The notes beneath the pieces were generated by a model. That model was not told the origin of the DNA. It did not search any database and saw only the letters and a list, made by a program, of their open reading frames with translations. From NCBI GenBank assembly GCA_964496435.1, contig CAZBZP010000005.1, positions 1 to 64,000 on the forward strand: a stretch of 64,000 bases of DNA, given 5' to 3'. Shown one piece after another: positions 1 through 7,675 of this stretch. The translations under genes were made by a program, and so were the position numbers. The stretch comes from Berkiella sp964496435. Its GTDB lineage: Bacteria > Pseudomonadota > Gammaproteobacteria > Berkiellales > Berkiellaceae. Position 1 is the stretch's first letter, and each line of letters starts with the position of its first letter.

Positions 1-1
1 T

Positions 2-346
2 GGTAATCCCTTGGCATCACGGATTGGTCTTGCAGTCTTAAATATTTTGGATGAAGAAGGTTTGCTGCAAAGAAGTGCCGATATGGGTAAGTATCTTTTA
101 GATAAACTTAATGATATTAAACATCCAGCCATTAAAAGCGTTCGAGGTATGGGGTTATTTGTGGGCGTAGAGTTTGACACGCAAAGGGTGTCCCCACGAA
201 AAATATGTGAGAAGCTGATGGAATTAGGGGTTTTAACAAAAGAAACGCATGAAACAACCATTCGCTTTGCGCCTCCGCTTATCATTAAACAAGAGGCGCT
301 TGATTTTAGCATCACACAATTCAAGAAAGCACTAGATTCCTTTTAA
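2..346 (+). CDS. rocD: Ornithine aminotransferase, C-terminal part (cut by window edge)
   Basis: Only about 114 C-terminal codons are present; the frame is open from base 2, so the start lies outside. The protein enters with GNPLASRIGLAV, the segment typical of class III PLP-dependent aminotransferases, and ends with VRGMGLF and IRFAPPLII, as in ornithine delta-aminotransferases. That enzyme converts ornithine and 2-oxoglutarate to glutamate semialdehyde and glutamate. The PLP-binding lysine must lie upstream and cannot be checked. Acetylornithine aminotransferase is the main alternative; the THETTIRFAPPL stretch favours the ornithine enzyme. Its stop overlaps the end of the opposing gene by 4 bases. 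Confidence 0.75.
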   Translation, partial: GNPLASRIGLAVLNILDEEGLLQRSADMGKYLLDKLNDIKHPAIKSVRGMGLFVGVEFDTQRVSPRKICEKLMELGVLTKETHETTIRFAPPLIIKQEALDFSITQFKKALDSF

Positions 347-792
347 TGCACCTTATGTGCACTAAATGCTTTTTGCCATGCATACAAACTGTCGGTCATT
401 AATTTGGTATAAAGCCTTGAAGCATTTAAGGTTTGTGCTCCCAAATTAACATAAGGTTTTTGCCAGTTGCGTCTCATGTAGCGATACATGTGAGTGGGTT
501 TTGCAGATAATTGCATACAGTGCATCATGATATTAGCTGAATCAACCATGTTTTGTTGCATCGTTTGTTGTTGCCAAGTAAACCACTCAGTATATTCCTG
601 CCAAAAACGTTGTTGCAATTCTATCCAGCTTTGGGTCAATGTGTGTGCTGATGTCCAAGGATTAGTGCTGGGATCAAATTTAAAAAATGCGGCATAGGGT
701 TTAAAAGGATCTCCTGATTGAAATCCTGTGTTACTTGCTTCAAATAAGGGAGATTTAAAAAAGGGATTAGTAAAAGAGTGTACTTGCGCCAT
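343..792 (-). CDS. Phasin-like small protein
   Basis: A 149-residue protein rich in Trp, Gln and Tyr, with long helical stretches and no signal peptide. The middle (about residues 45-90) has the amphipathic, W/Q-rich pattern of phasin-family proteins, which coat polyhydroxyalkanoate granules. No PHA synthase lies in the window, so the assignment rests on composition only. The ATG at 792 has an AAGGA-type ribosome site 7-8 bases upstream. It converges with and slightly overlaps the aminotransferase gene. It could instead be an unrelated helical protein. Confidence 0.55.
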   Translation of the reverse strand: MAQVHSFTNPFFKSPLFEASNTGFQSGDPFKPYAAFFKFDPSTNPWTSAHTLTQSWIELQQRFWQEYTEWFTWQQQTMQQNMVDSANIMMHCMQLSAKPTHMYRYMRRNWQKPYVNLGAQTLNASRLYTKLMTDSLYAWQKAFSAHKVH

Positions 793-890
793 AGTGTTGT
801 CCTTCGCATGAAAAATAACAAAAACCTTAATAATAAGTGTAGAAGGACATTATCATGCTTTGCAACAAAACCAGTACTGTAAACTCATTT

Positions 891-910
891 GGGCCCCATC
901 ACTGGGGCCC
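891..910 (-). terminator. GC-rich hairpin downstream of the MerR gene
   Basis: GGGCCCCA and TGGGGCCC form a perfect 8-bp stem with a 4-base loop, 8 bases past the stop of the MerR-family gene. There is no good T-run on either strand, so it may slow or process transcripts rather than act as a classical intrinsic terminator. Confidence 0.45.
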
Positions 911-917
911 GTTAAAG

Positions 918-1733
918 TTAATGCAAATTTTGTTCAGCAAAAAAGATCATCGCTTTTGCAAGAAAGTCACACATCTCTCGATGATAGCTCTTCAAAAATT
1001 GATTAAAATCCGGTTGTTCACAATAAAACTGTGCTAATTTTTTATAACTTTCCTTATCAGGCGTCCAAAAATTTTTAATGGTTTCAAAGTGTCTGCTGAT
1101 TTGATTTTGTACGGAATTAGCTTGTGGGTTTTCACCCTGCGTCATCAGAACAGCAATTGCTTTTAAAAGCGCATCTTGTTCTTCTTTTATGCTTTTGACT
1201 TTCTCCTCGCTCCAAGATTGTGTCTTAAGATTACACTCATCAATTTGGGCTTGGGTTGCTAAACCAATGGCTACCAATTCATTTTGGTAAGACAATTGTT
1301 TGTCAGCATTTAAATCAGGTCCCCAGATCATTTTAGTTTGTGGCTTCATACGATAATCCTCAATTAATTGGATAATTTGATTCCAATGAATTGATCTATT
1401 GTGCTTTAGCGAATCAATAATACCTTCTAAGGTCATATTGGCATTCTGAAGCTGCGTGATTTGCTGTTGAATTGATTGCCTTTGCTTCATAAAGTGCGCT
1501 AGCGCATCAGATTCTTTTTCCAACAGCATTTGCACTTGTGAAAGCTCAAAGCCAAAAAACTTCAAAGCTAATATTTGCCCTAAGCGCAAAAGATCAGTTT
1601 CGGCATATAAACGATAGCCATTCGCTAAGCGGATAGAAGGTTTTAGCAAGTTTATTTTGTCGTAGTGGTGTAAGGTCCTCACCGACACATTCGATAACTT
1701 GCTAAATTCTTTAATATACCACTGGGCCATCAT
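918..1733 (-). CDS. MerR-family transcriptional regulator (TipA-like)
   Basis: 271 residues. Residues 5-75 are a MerR winged helix: FSKLSNVSVRTLHHYDKI is the first recognition element and NGYRLY the wing. A helical dimerisation segment follows (about 80-115), then a roughly 150-residue C-terminal domain with the look of a TipAS ligand-binding domain. Such proteins twist promoters with long spacers to activate them when a drug or other ligand binds. GGAG lies just upstream of the ATG at 1733, and a MerR-type promoter sits right before it, so the gene is probably autoregulated. The neighbouring rubredoxin reductase is transcribed the same way but lies upstream of it. The ligand is unknown. Confidence 0.85.
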   Translation of the reverse strand: MMAQWYIKEFSKLSNVSVRTLHHYDKINLLKPSIRLANGYRLYAETDLLRLGQILALKFFGFELSQVQMLLEKESDALAHFMKQRQSIQQQITQLQNANMTLEGIIDSLKHNRSIHWNQIIQLIEDYRMKPQTKMIWGPDLNADKQLSYQNELVAIGLATQAQIDECNLKTQSWSEEKVKSIKEEQDALLKAIAVLMTQGENPQANSVQNQISRHFETIKNFWTPDKESYKKLAQFYCEQPDFNQFLKSYHREMCDFLAKAMIFFAEQNLH

Positions 1734-1748
1734 TTACTCCTTGCTGCT

Positions 1749-1779
1749 AGACTAGGGTATGACGTAACGTGAGAGTCAA
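1749..1779 (-). promoter_or_regulatory. Candidate MerR-type promoter with 19-bp spacer
   Basis: On the minus strand TTGACT (1779-1774) and TAGTCT (1754-1749) are separated by 19 bases. The spacer contains the short palindrome ACGTTACGT. A long spacer with a palindrome in it is the hallmark of promoters controlled by MerR proteins. Transcription would start about 8 bases before the regulator's ATG, just ahead of its GGAG. This is inferred from sequence only. Confidence 0.5.
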
Positions 1780-1806
1780 GCGGGTATTTTAATATTTGAA
1801 AATAAA

Positions 1807-2988
1807 CTATACCGGTATAGCGAATAGTTCACCTTCAATAGATTTTCCTAGCGTTTTTAAACAATGGGCACGAAATTCAATTCCGCTGCCTGACAAAGCA
1901 TAACCTTGTAATTTGTTGTCATTATCAACAAATAAAGCCTTGATACCATCTTCACTTTCTTCAAAATGCCATTGTCCCTCAACCAGAGGAGGCTGCACAA
2001 TAACTGGGTAGCTGCTTACTTTCAAGGCAATGGGCATGGTGGGCAAAGTGACTTTGGTCGGATTGCCACTTAAGGTTTGCGCCAGTGCGCGTGCGCTTTG
2101 TAATATAGGTGCGACATATTGTCTGCAGATCCCTTGAAATTCAGCACAATCTCCCAAAGCATAAATATGTGCATCACTGGTTTTTAAATAATCATCGACA
2201 ACAATACCTTGGCGCGTTTGTAATCCTGCTTGGGCTGCAAGCGTGGTATGTGGCTTTAAGCCAATTGCTGTTAAGACGGCATCTACTTTTAGCGTCGTCG
2301 AATTCAATTGTAGATTTATACCATTATCAACATGTACCTTGTTCAGCTGAGCATTTGTATAAAAGCAAATGCCCATGCTTTCTAACTTGCGTTGCAAACC
2401 TTGCCCGATACAAGCTGGTACTAATTGATTAAGTGGTTGTGAATCAAGCGTGATGATGCTGATTTTTTTATTTTGAGACGCAAAATCATGAGCAAACTCA
2501 CAACCCACCAAACCACTGCCAATAATGGCAAGATGATTATAATCTGCAAAGGCACTCATCAATTGGGCATATTCAAGGCGATTATTGACTCTGTAATGTG
2601 CGCTGATGTTATCAAGCGCTGGAAACGGCTTAGGCTCGGCGCCCAGGGCTAACACAAGATGAGCGTAATCTAGGGTAAAATGCTCATCGCTTGCATGAAA
2701 CTGAATTTGCTTGGAAGCAGCATTAATATTGTCAACCGTCGCAAAAGTATGGATTTTCGCATTTAATTGCGCCATCATCGTGTTTGCCTCAGTAACGATG
2801 AGTTGCGTCGCTGTTTTTGCTTGGCAAAGAGCTGTTGATAATTGCGGTTTAGAATAAAAATGACCATCATCCTGCGTTAGCAGCACTAATGGCGTTTGTT
2901 GATCTAACTTGCGGAACTCTTTTGCAACATGGATACCGGCAAGACCAGTACCAATAATGACAAGGGGTTTATTCTTTGTTGTTTCCAT
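1807..2988 (-). CDS. Rubredoxin-NAD(+) reductase (FAD/NAD-dependent oxidoreductase)
   Basis: 393 residues with the two-dinucleotide fold of the rubredoxin/ferredoxin reductase group. The FAD-binding glycine motif GTGLAG is near residue 13, a second Rossmann motif GSGLVGCEFA (NADH) lies near 157-166, and the YALGDCAEF motif that closes over FAD is near 276-284. The enzyme passes electrons from NADH to rubredoxin, for alkane hydroxylation or oxygen/peroxide detoxification. No rubredoxin gene is adjacent, so the partner must be encoded elsewhere. It is divergent from ubiA, with 91 bases between them. A nitrite-reductase-type or other small FAD reductase is less likely. Confidence 0.82.
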   Translation of the reverse strand: METTKNKPLVIIGTGLAGIHVAKEFRKLDQQTPLVLLTQDDGHFYSKPQLSTALCQAKTATQLIVTEANTMMAQLNAKIHTFATVDNINAASKQIQFHASDEHFTLDYAHLVLALGAEPKPFPALDNISAHYRVNNRLEYAQLMSAFADYNHLAIIGSGLVGCEFAHDFASQNKKISIITLDSQPLNQLVPACIGQGLQRKLESMGICFYTNAQLNKVHVDNGINLQLNSTTLKVDAVLTAIGLKPHTTLAAQAGLQTRQGIVVDDYLKTSDAHIYALGDCAEFQGICRQYVAPILQSARALAQTLSGNPTKVTLPTMPIALKVSSYPVIVQPPLVEGQWHFEESEDGIKALFVDNDNKLQGYALSGSGIEFRAHCLKTLGKSIEGELFAIPV

Positions 2989-3079
2989 AGGGTATAATTT
3001 TCATCAAGTGTGAGAAATTGAGTTGAATAACTTTTTTGGACCAAAGCTGACATCATACCATAGATCGGAAAGCCGCTGA

Positions 3080-3955
3080 ATGTTCTTATTACAACGTTTA
3101 AAACAATATGCCCTATTAATGCGATTACATCGCCCTATAGGGACTTTATTACTGATGTGGCCTGCACTTATTGCGCTATGGTTAGCAAATAACGGGATGC
3201 CTTCATGGAAACTGATTTTGGTTTTTGTGGGCGGATCTTTGGTTTCACGCTCAGGTGGTTGTGTTATTAATGATTTTGCTGATATTGAAATTGATGGTCA
3301 TGTTGATAGAACCAAGCAAAGACCCTTAATAACAGGCAAAGTCAGCAGTATTGAGGCCTTATTGCTGTTTATCCTTTTGATATCCATGGGGTTTGGTTTA
3401 ATCTTATTAACAAATCCTATGACTATTGCACTATCTTTAATTGCGTTGGCTTTGGCCGCGCTTTATCCCTTCACAAAACGCTATATTCAATTTCCACAGG
3501 TCATATTAGGCGCAGCCTTTGGCTGGGCTATCCCTATGGCTTATAGTGCAACCGGCTCTGCTTTAACCATCGATTGTTGGTTATTATTCTTTGCTACGCT
3601 TCTATGGGCCATAGCTTATGACACAGAATATGCCATGGTGGATAAAGAAGACGATATTAAAATAGGTGTTAAATCAACGGCTATTCTTTTTGGCAAATAC
3701 GATAAATTTTGGATTGGCGTTTGCCACTTTGGCATGTTGGGCATATTGGCGGTTATAGGTAATCACCTGGAATTAGGTGAAACATATTTCTTTGGTATTT
3801 GTATTGCAGCAGGTCTTGCGCTCTATCAACAATGGCTTATTCGGGATAGAGATCCTAAAGCTTGTTTCGCTGCCTTTTTAAATAACCAGTGGATTGGCGC
3901 TGCGCTTTTTCTGGGCACTTTAGCAAGCTTTTCGCTTCATCATTTTGGCTTATAG
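3080..3955 (+). CDS. ubiA: 4-hydroxybenzoate octaprenyltransferase
   Basis: 291 residues, mostly membrane helices (about eight or nine). Two Asp-rich motifs identify the UbiA family: NDFADIEIDGHVDRTKQRP near residues 64-82, and YDTEYAMVDKEDDIKIG near 180-196. They bind the magnesium-diphosphate of the polyprenyl donor. The enzyme joins the prenyl chain to 4-hydroxybenzoate in ubiquinone synthesis at the inner membrane. The length matches E. coli UbiA (290). It is a separate family member from the heme O synthase at 24042-24941. Confidence 0.93.
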   Translation: MFLLQRLKQYALLMRLHRPIGTLLLMWPALIALWLANNGMPSWKLILVFVGGSLVSRSGGCVINDFADIEIDGHVDRTKQRPLITGKVSSIEALLLFILLISMGFGLILLTNPMTIALSLIALALAALYPFTKRYIQFPQVILGAAFGWAIPMAYSATGSALTIDCWLLFFATLLWAIAYDTEYAMVDKEDDIKIGVKSTAILFGKYDKFWIGVCHFGMLGILAVIGNHLELGETYFFGICIAAGLALYQQWLIRDRDPKACFAAFLNNQWIGAALFLGTLASFSLHHFGL

Positions 3956-3979
3956 TCTCACAAGGTATTGAACTTCGCC

Positions 3980-4011
3980 TCATCATTTTAATCAAATAAA
4001 TAAAATGATGA
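3980..4011. promoter_or_regulatory. AT-rich inverted repeat between ubiA and the kinase gene
   Basis: TCATCATTTTA and TAAAATGATGA form a perfect 11-bp inverted repeat around a 10-base centre, 24 bases after ubiA and 26 before the next ATG. There is no T-run. It could be a weak terminator for ubiA or an operator for the downstream gene. Confidence 0.35.
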
Positions 4012-4037
4012 ATGTTGTGCATTGTGAGTAGTTACAC

Positions 4038-6089
4038 ATGAGCAATCTCGTTAGCGCGCTTCAAGATTATCATGAATTTAAAACTAATACTTATCCAGAA
4101 TATAAGAAAGTTATTAAATCTCAAAAGGAAGCAGACGATTTAGAAGAAGAGTTGTCTGATTATTTCAAGGATGTAGTAAAAGAGTCTCAAATCGCTACAA
4201 CAGCGGAATTTGCACAAGCACTAGAAGCGGCTTGTGCCAGCGGATATCACAATATTGTTGAATTATTGCTTAAAAATGCAGGTGTAGCCCCCTTGTGGGA
4301 CGATGAGCATGATCCCATTGCAATTGCCTTTGCTAATGAACAAATCGAAATCATTAAATTGTTAATTGCCAATAATAACATTCAAAGAAGCTTTAGATTC
4401 AAAATTGGCGATAATGCAAATGAAGATAATCTTCGTTCATGCTTTGTGGCTGCAATATTATCAGCAGATAAGGAACTTATTGCTTTAGCATCAGGAATAG
4501 TAAGACAGACTTTTGCACTCAACCCTGATGGTTTTACGCAATTTAATTATAACAATCTGCAGTTCGCAGCAAGAAATGGCTTAGTTGAGCTCGCCGCACA
4601 AGCTTTGCCTTACCTGCTCATGGATAAAAAAGAAACGGCATTCAAGATTGATCAAGCCATTACACAGGCTGCTCAACAACAACATTCGAATATAATTATC
4701 CAATTATTAGATGCCAGAAAGGATTTACAACCTCCCTGGAATGACACTGCTATGCTTTATGATGCCTTTTGCAATGGTGAAACACTTTTTATCAGTGATT
4801 TGCTTGAAAATGAGACCATTATGGCCTCACTTCTCAATAATATTCAAGAAGAGGGTTTTGGAAAAAATGGCGTTGATTTTGCTTTAAGAGTTGCTGTCTT
4901 AAGTAAGGATGAAGATAAAGCGCTTTTAAAATTAATGCTGAAAAATGAAGTTGTCAGAAATTATTTGCTTAAAAGCGTAAATGAAGGCAATGATTATCTA
5001 ATACGCTTGGCGCTAACCTATGCAGATGGATCTCTTGTTGAGGCATTAACACAGCATATAGTGCAAAAACCACGACAGAAACAACGATATGGTATTATTA
5101 ATATAGATCCCCAAGAGTGGGAAATTGCAAGAAAACATTTTGCAGATCATCCTCATGATGTAAAGTATAAGAAAAAAAGCAAAAGCTATCATTCATTTAT
5201 TAAAGTGGACGATCGTATTTATGCTATCTCAAGCCGTGAAATGCTGGGTGGCAAAAAGCCAGGGGTTCTAGGAGAAGGTGGATTTGGTAAAGTGAAAATA
5301 GCACAATCTGAATCAGGATTGAATTTTGCTATCAAAGTAGAGGGTGCTAGCTTAAAGGAAGATAGAGATGCAGAATTGCAAATCATGAGATTGTTGCAGT
5401 TTACACAGGGTCAAGCGGTTCGTAAAATTCCTGAAAAATTGTTTAAAGATAAATTAACCAAAACTAAACTCTATACAATTATGGAGCTCAAAGAGGGTAA
5501 GGAGCTGCAAAAATTAATTTTTGAAAATAGAATAATTGAAACTTTAAGCGAAGAGCAAAGGATAGGATTGGCACTAGCTTGTTGTCAGGCAATACAAGAT
5601 TTGCATCAGCATCGTATTATTCATGGCGATATCAAACCCGCCAATTTTATGACCAATATAGAAGGAGACAATATTGTTATTGCTGCCATTGATTTTGGTT
5701 TGTCGGCAAGACTTGCGCAAGATAATGACGTCATTATAAAAGAGAAAAAAGGAAGCGAAGGTTATATTGCACCAGAGATTGAACAAAGCGGTGAATTCTC
5801 TTTCAAGTCGGATGTTTATGCCCTAGGCCAAATGCTGCAAAACGATTTAAAGCTCCCTTCTTATATCGTAAAAGAGATGATTAATGCATCGCCCGACAAG
5901 CGATGTGATTTAAGTGTCGTCATTAAAGAATTACATCTTCTCTTAAATGCAAAAAGTGAACAATCGCAAAAAAGAGCCGCATCCTTAACGACGAAACGTG
6001 AGCTCCATGATTCTAAAGAAAAAGCAAAATTAGCAAAAGAGCACAATAAAGAGAATCGTAGTAAAAATAGTAAAAATCCTAAAAAATAG
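4038..6089 (+). CDS. Repeat-containing Ser/Thr protein kinase, likely secreted effector
   Basis: 683 residues. Residues 50-330 are helical repeats with ankyrin-like units (for example ASGYHNIVELLLKN at 67-80). Residues 405-640 form a eukaryotic-type kinase: glycine loop LGEGGFGKV 411-419, AIK lysine 433, catalytic HGDIKPANF with Asp531 and Asn536, DFG 552-554, APE 578-580, SDVYALGQ 591-598. All main catalytic residues are present, though HGD replaces the usual HRD. The last about 45 residues are Lys/Glu/Ser-rich and probably disordered. There is no signal peptide or membrane segment. Ankyrin-plus-kinase proteins are frequent among Legionellales type IV effectors; secretion is inferred. It stands alone after ubiA. 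Confidence 0.82.
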   Translation: MSNLVSALQDYHEFKTNTYPEYKKVIKSQKEADDLEEELSDYFKDVVKESQIATTAEFAQALEAACASGYHNIVELLLKNAGVAPLWDDEHDPIAIAFANEQIEIIKLLIANNNIQRSFRFKIGDNANEDNLRSCFVAAILSADKELIALASGIVRQTFALNPDGFTQFNYNNLQFAARNGLVELAAQALPYLLMDKKETAFKIDQAITQAAQQQHSNIIIQLLDARKDLQPPWNDTAMLYDAFCNGETLFISDLLENETIMASLLNNIQEEGFGKNGVDFALRVAVLSKDEDKALLKLMLKNEVVRNYLLKSVNEGNDYLIRLALTYADGSLVEALTQHIVQKPRQKQRYGIINIDPQEWEIARKHFADHPHDVKYKKKSKSYHSFIKVDDRIYAISSREMLGGKKPGVLGEGGFGKVKIAQSESGLNFAIKVEGASLKEDRDAELQIMRLLQFTQGQAVRKIPEKLFKDKLTKTKLYTIMELKEGKELQKLIFENRIIETLSEEQRIGLALACCQAIQDLHQHRIIHGDIKPANFMTNIEGDNIVIAAIDFGLSARLAQDNDVIIKEKKGSEGYIAPEIEQSGEFSFKSDVYALGQMLQNDLKLPSYIVKEMINASPDKRCDLSVVIKELHLLLNAKSEQSQKRAASLTTKRELHDSKEKAKLAKEHNKENRSKNSKNPKK

Positions 6090-6240
6090 CACGCCGTTTA
6101 ATTTTACGTAACATAAATCTCGACATCTCACACATATCACGACAAATTTTACACAGCAACGTATTATAAAACTATGTTCTTGTTTTGCACATTGCTATAC
6201 TCAGCGACTTTTAGCTTCAACACCCATCGGAGAAAAAGTG

Positions 6241-7518
6241 ATGAACCTGGGTCCTGATATTATCAAAGCAATGACATTAATTGAAATCGCACAACAAAAT
6301 GGCCACCTGCCAGGCTTGGATAATTATCTTCAAAATAAGGAGCTAGATTTACTGCTTCTAGCACAAGCTAAAAGGGGAGATACGAATCAGCGCTATTTTG
6401 ACAGCACAGATTGCCCCTATACCTATCGCTTAAAGCCAAGGCAGAGCGCATCAACAGCGATTGAAGACTTACATCAAAATGGTCAAACGCTCATTGAATG
6501 TGGGGTGGCAATTAACATTTGTTATTACTTGGTCATTTTATGGCAGATGGAAAAAATACATGGTAAGGAAAAGGGAAGAAAACGATTTGACGAGATTTTT
6601 GGTGAGAAGGATAATATTACTTCAGAAATCCATAGACTAATTATCTCTCCTTTACCGCTTGTCATGGGCACAAAAAATTTTCCACCTGAGAATTGGCCAA
6701 TTGATCCGCTTTCCTTTATTGCAAAAAGGGTTAAATTTAAAAGTAAATCTCAATTAACCCAATCTGCTCTAGAAGGTGATATGATTATTTTTGTAGGAAG
6801 TCCCAATTATAGACAAAAACATCCATTTGGTACGCATACCAATTACAATTGCATCGTCTCATCGACTTCGCCCCTCAAAGTGCGTAGCTTTGAATTAGGT
6901 CAAGAAGAATTAACAGAAGATGAAATTTTTGTTATACATGAAAAGGCCTATGAGAAAGCGCCTTCAACAGTATCGATGCTTGTGCAAGAAATGAAAAAAA
7001 TTGTCGAGCCAACAGAAAAGTCGACAATAAATAACAACGATAACCACATTTTAGGATTTGTAAGAGAGCTAACGAGAATAGATTTAACCAAGCTTGAATT
7101 TTTATTAAGGGCAGACATTGAAGAAATTAGATCAGTGTTAAGCAAACACCATGAAACTGTCGCACATCAGCTTCGCATCTCGGATATTTCTGCAGGCATA
7201 GAAGCATTAAATCTGGGTAAATCATCCTCCTCGGGAATAAGCAAAGATACTTCTAAAACAGCGCCGCGAGTTGATAATACGACTTTTGCTGGATTGCCCG
7301 GCTTAAAAGGGGCATTAGTTACAGCAACAAAGAAAAATCAGGACGAAAAACCACATATAGTCACAACAAACAAGTCGACAAATGCAACCCAAAAAAACGA
7401 TTACCTTGTAGGTTTTAAAAGCGGATTTTTAATCGATAAACCTCAACCCAAGCCTCATGTAAAATCTCAAACTAAGGAAAATAAGCCCCAGAGCAAACAA
7501 GGCATGCAAAATAAATAA
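6241..7518 (+). CDS. Unrecognised protein with possible Cys-His catalytic core
   Basis: 425 residues, not recognised. The ATG at 6241 is preferred over the adjacent GTG because GGAGA lies 7 bases upstream. A folded part spans about residues 1-320. LIECGVAINICYYLVI (near 80-95) resembles the Cys-bearing helix of papain-like folds, and GTHTNYNCIVSS (near 200-211) could supply the histidine, as in bacterial glutaminase, transglutaminase or papain-like toxin domains; this is a weak resemblance. The last about 100 residues are Lys/Ser/Thr/Gln-rich and look disordered. It follows the kinase gene in the same direction, and both resemble host-directed proteins. Confidence 0.65.
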   Translation: MNLGPDIIKAMTLIEIAQQNGHLPGLDNYLQNKELDLLLLAQAKRGDTNQRYFDSTDCPYTYRLKPRQSASTAIEDLHQNGQTLIECGVAINICYYLVILWQMEKIHGKEKGRKRFDEIFGEKDNITSEIHRLIISPLPLVMGTKNFPPENWPIDPLSFIAKRVKFKSKSQLTQSALEGDMIIFVGSPNYRQKHPFGTHTNYNCIVSSTSPLKVRSFELGQEELTEDEIFVIHEKAYEKAPSTVSMLVQEMKKIVEPTEKSTINNNDNHILGFVRELTRIDLTKLEFLLRADIEEIRSVLSKHHETVAHQLRISDISAGIEALNLGKSSSSGISKDTSKTAPRVDNTTFAGLPGLKGALVTATKKNQDEKPHIVTTNKSTNATQKNDYLVGFKSGFLIDKPQPKPHVKSQTKENKPQSKQGMQNK

Positions 7519-7544
7519 GCATTTGTATTCTTTGGCAAGACAGT

Positions 7545-7601
7545 GGCTGTACTAAAGGGAAGTACAGCCTTAGTGATCAAACTTACAATAAAAAGATCAC
7601 T
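7545..7601. terminator. Two tandem inverted repeats after the unknown gene
   Basis: GGCTGTACT/AGTACAGCC (7545-7553 and 7561-7569) makes a perfect 9-bp stem with a 7-base loop. AGTGATC/GATCACT (7572-7578 and 7595-7601) makes a second stem. No long T-run follows the first; an A-rich loop lies in the second. Probably a terminator region between the unknown gene and the next. Confidence 0.5.
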
Positions 7602-7675
7602 GTGCAGGCTTATACTTGATTTGTCGATATATTAAGGTAGTCTGTTGCAAAGTAACTATATAAAAGGAAGCAAAG

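Noticed and set aside
855..1037. 60-codon frame on the plus strand
   Set aside because: It runs through a hairpin and antisense to the MerR-family gene, with no recognisable product.
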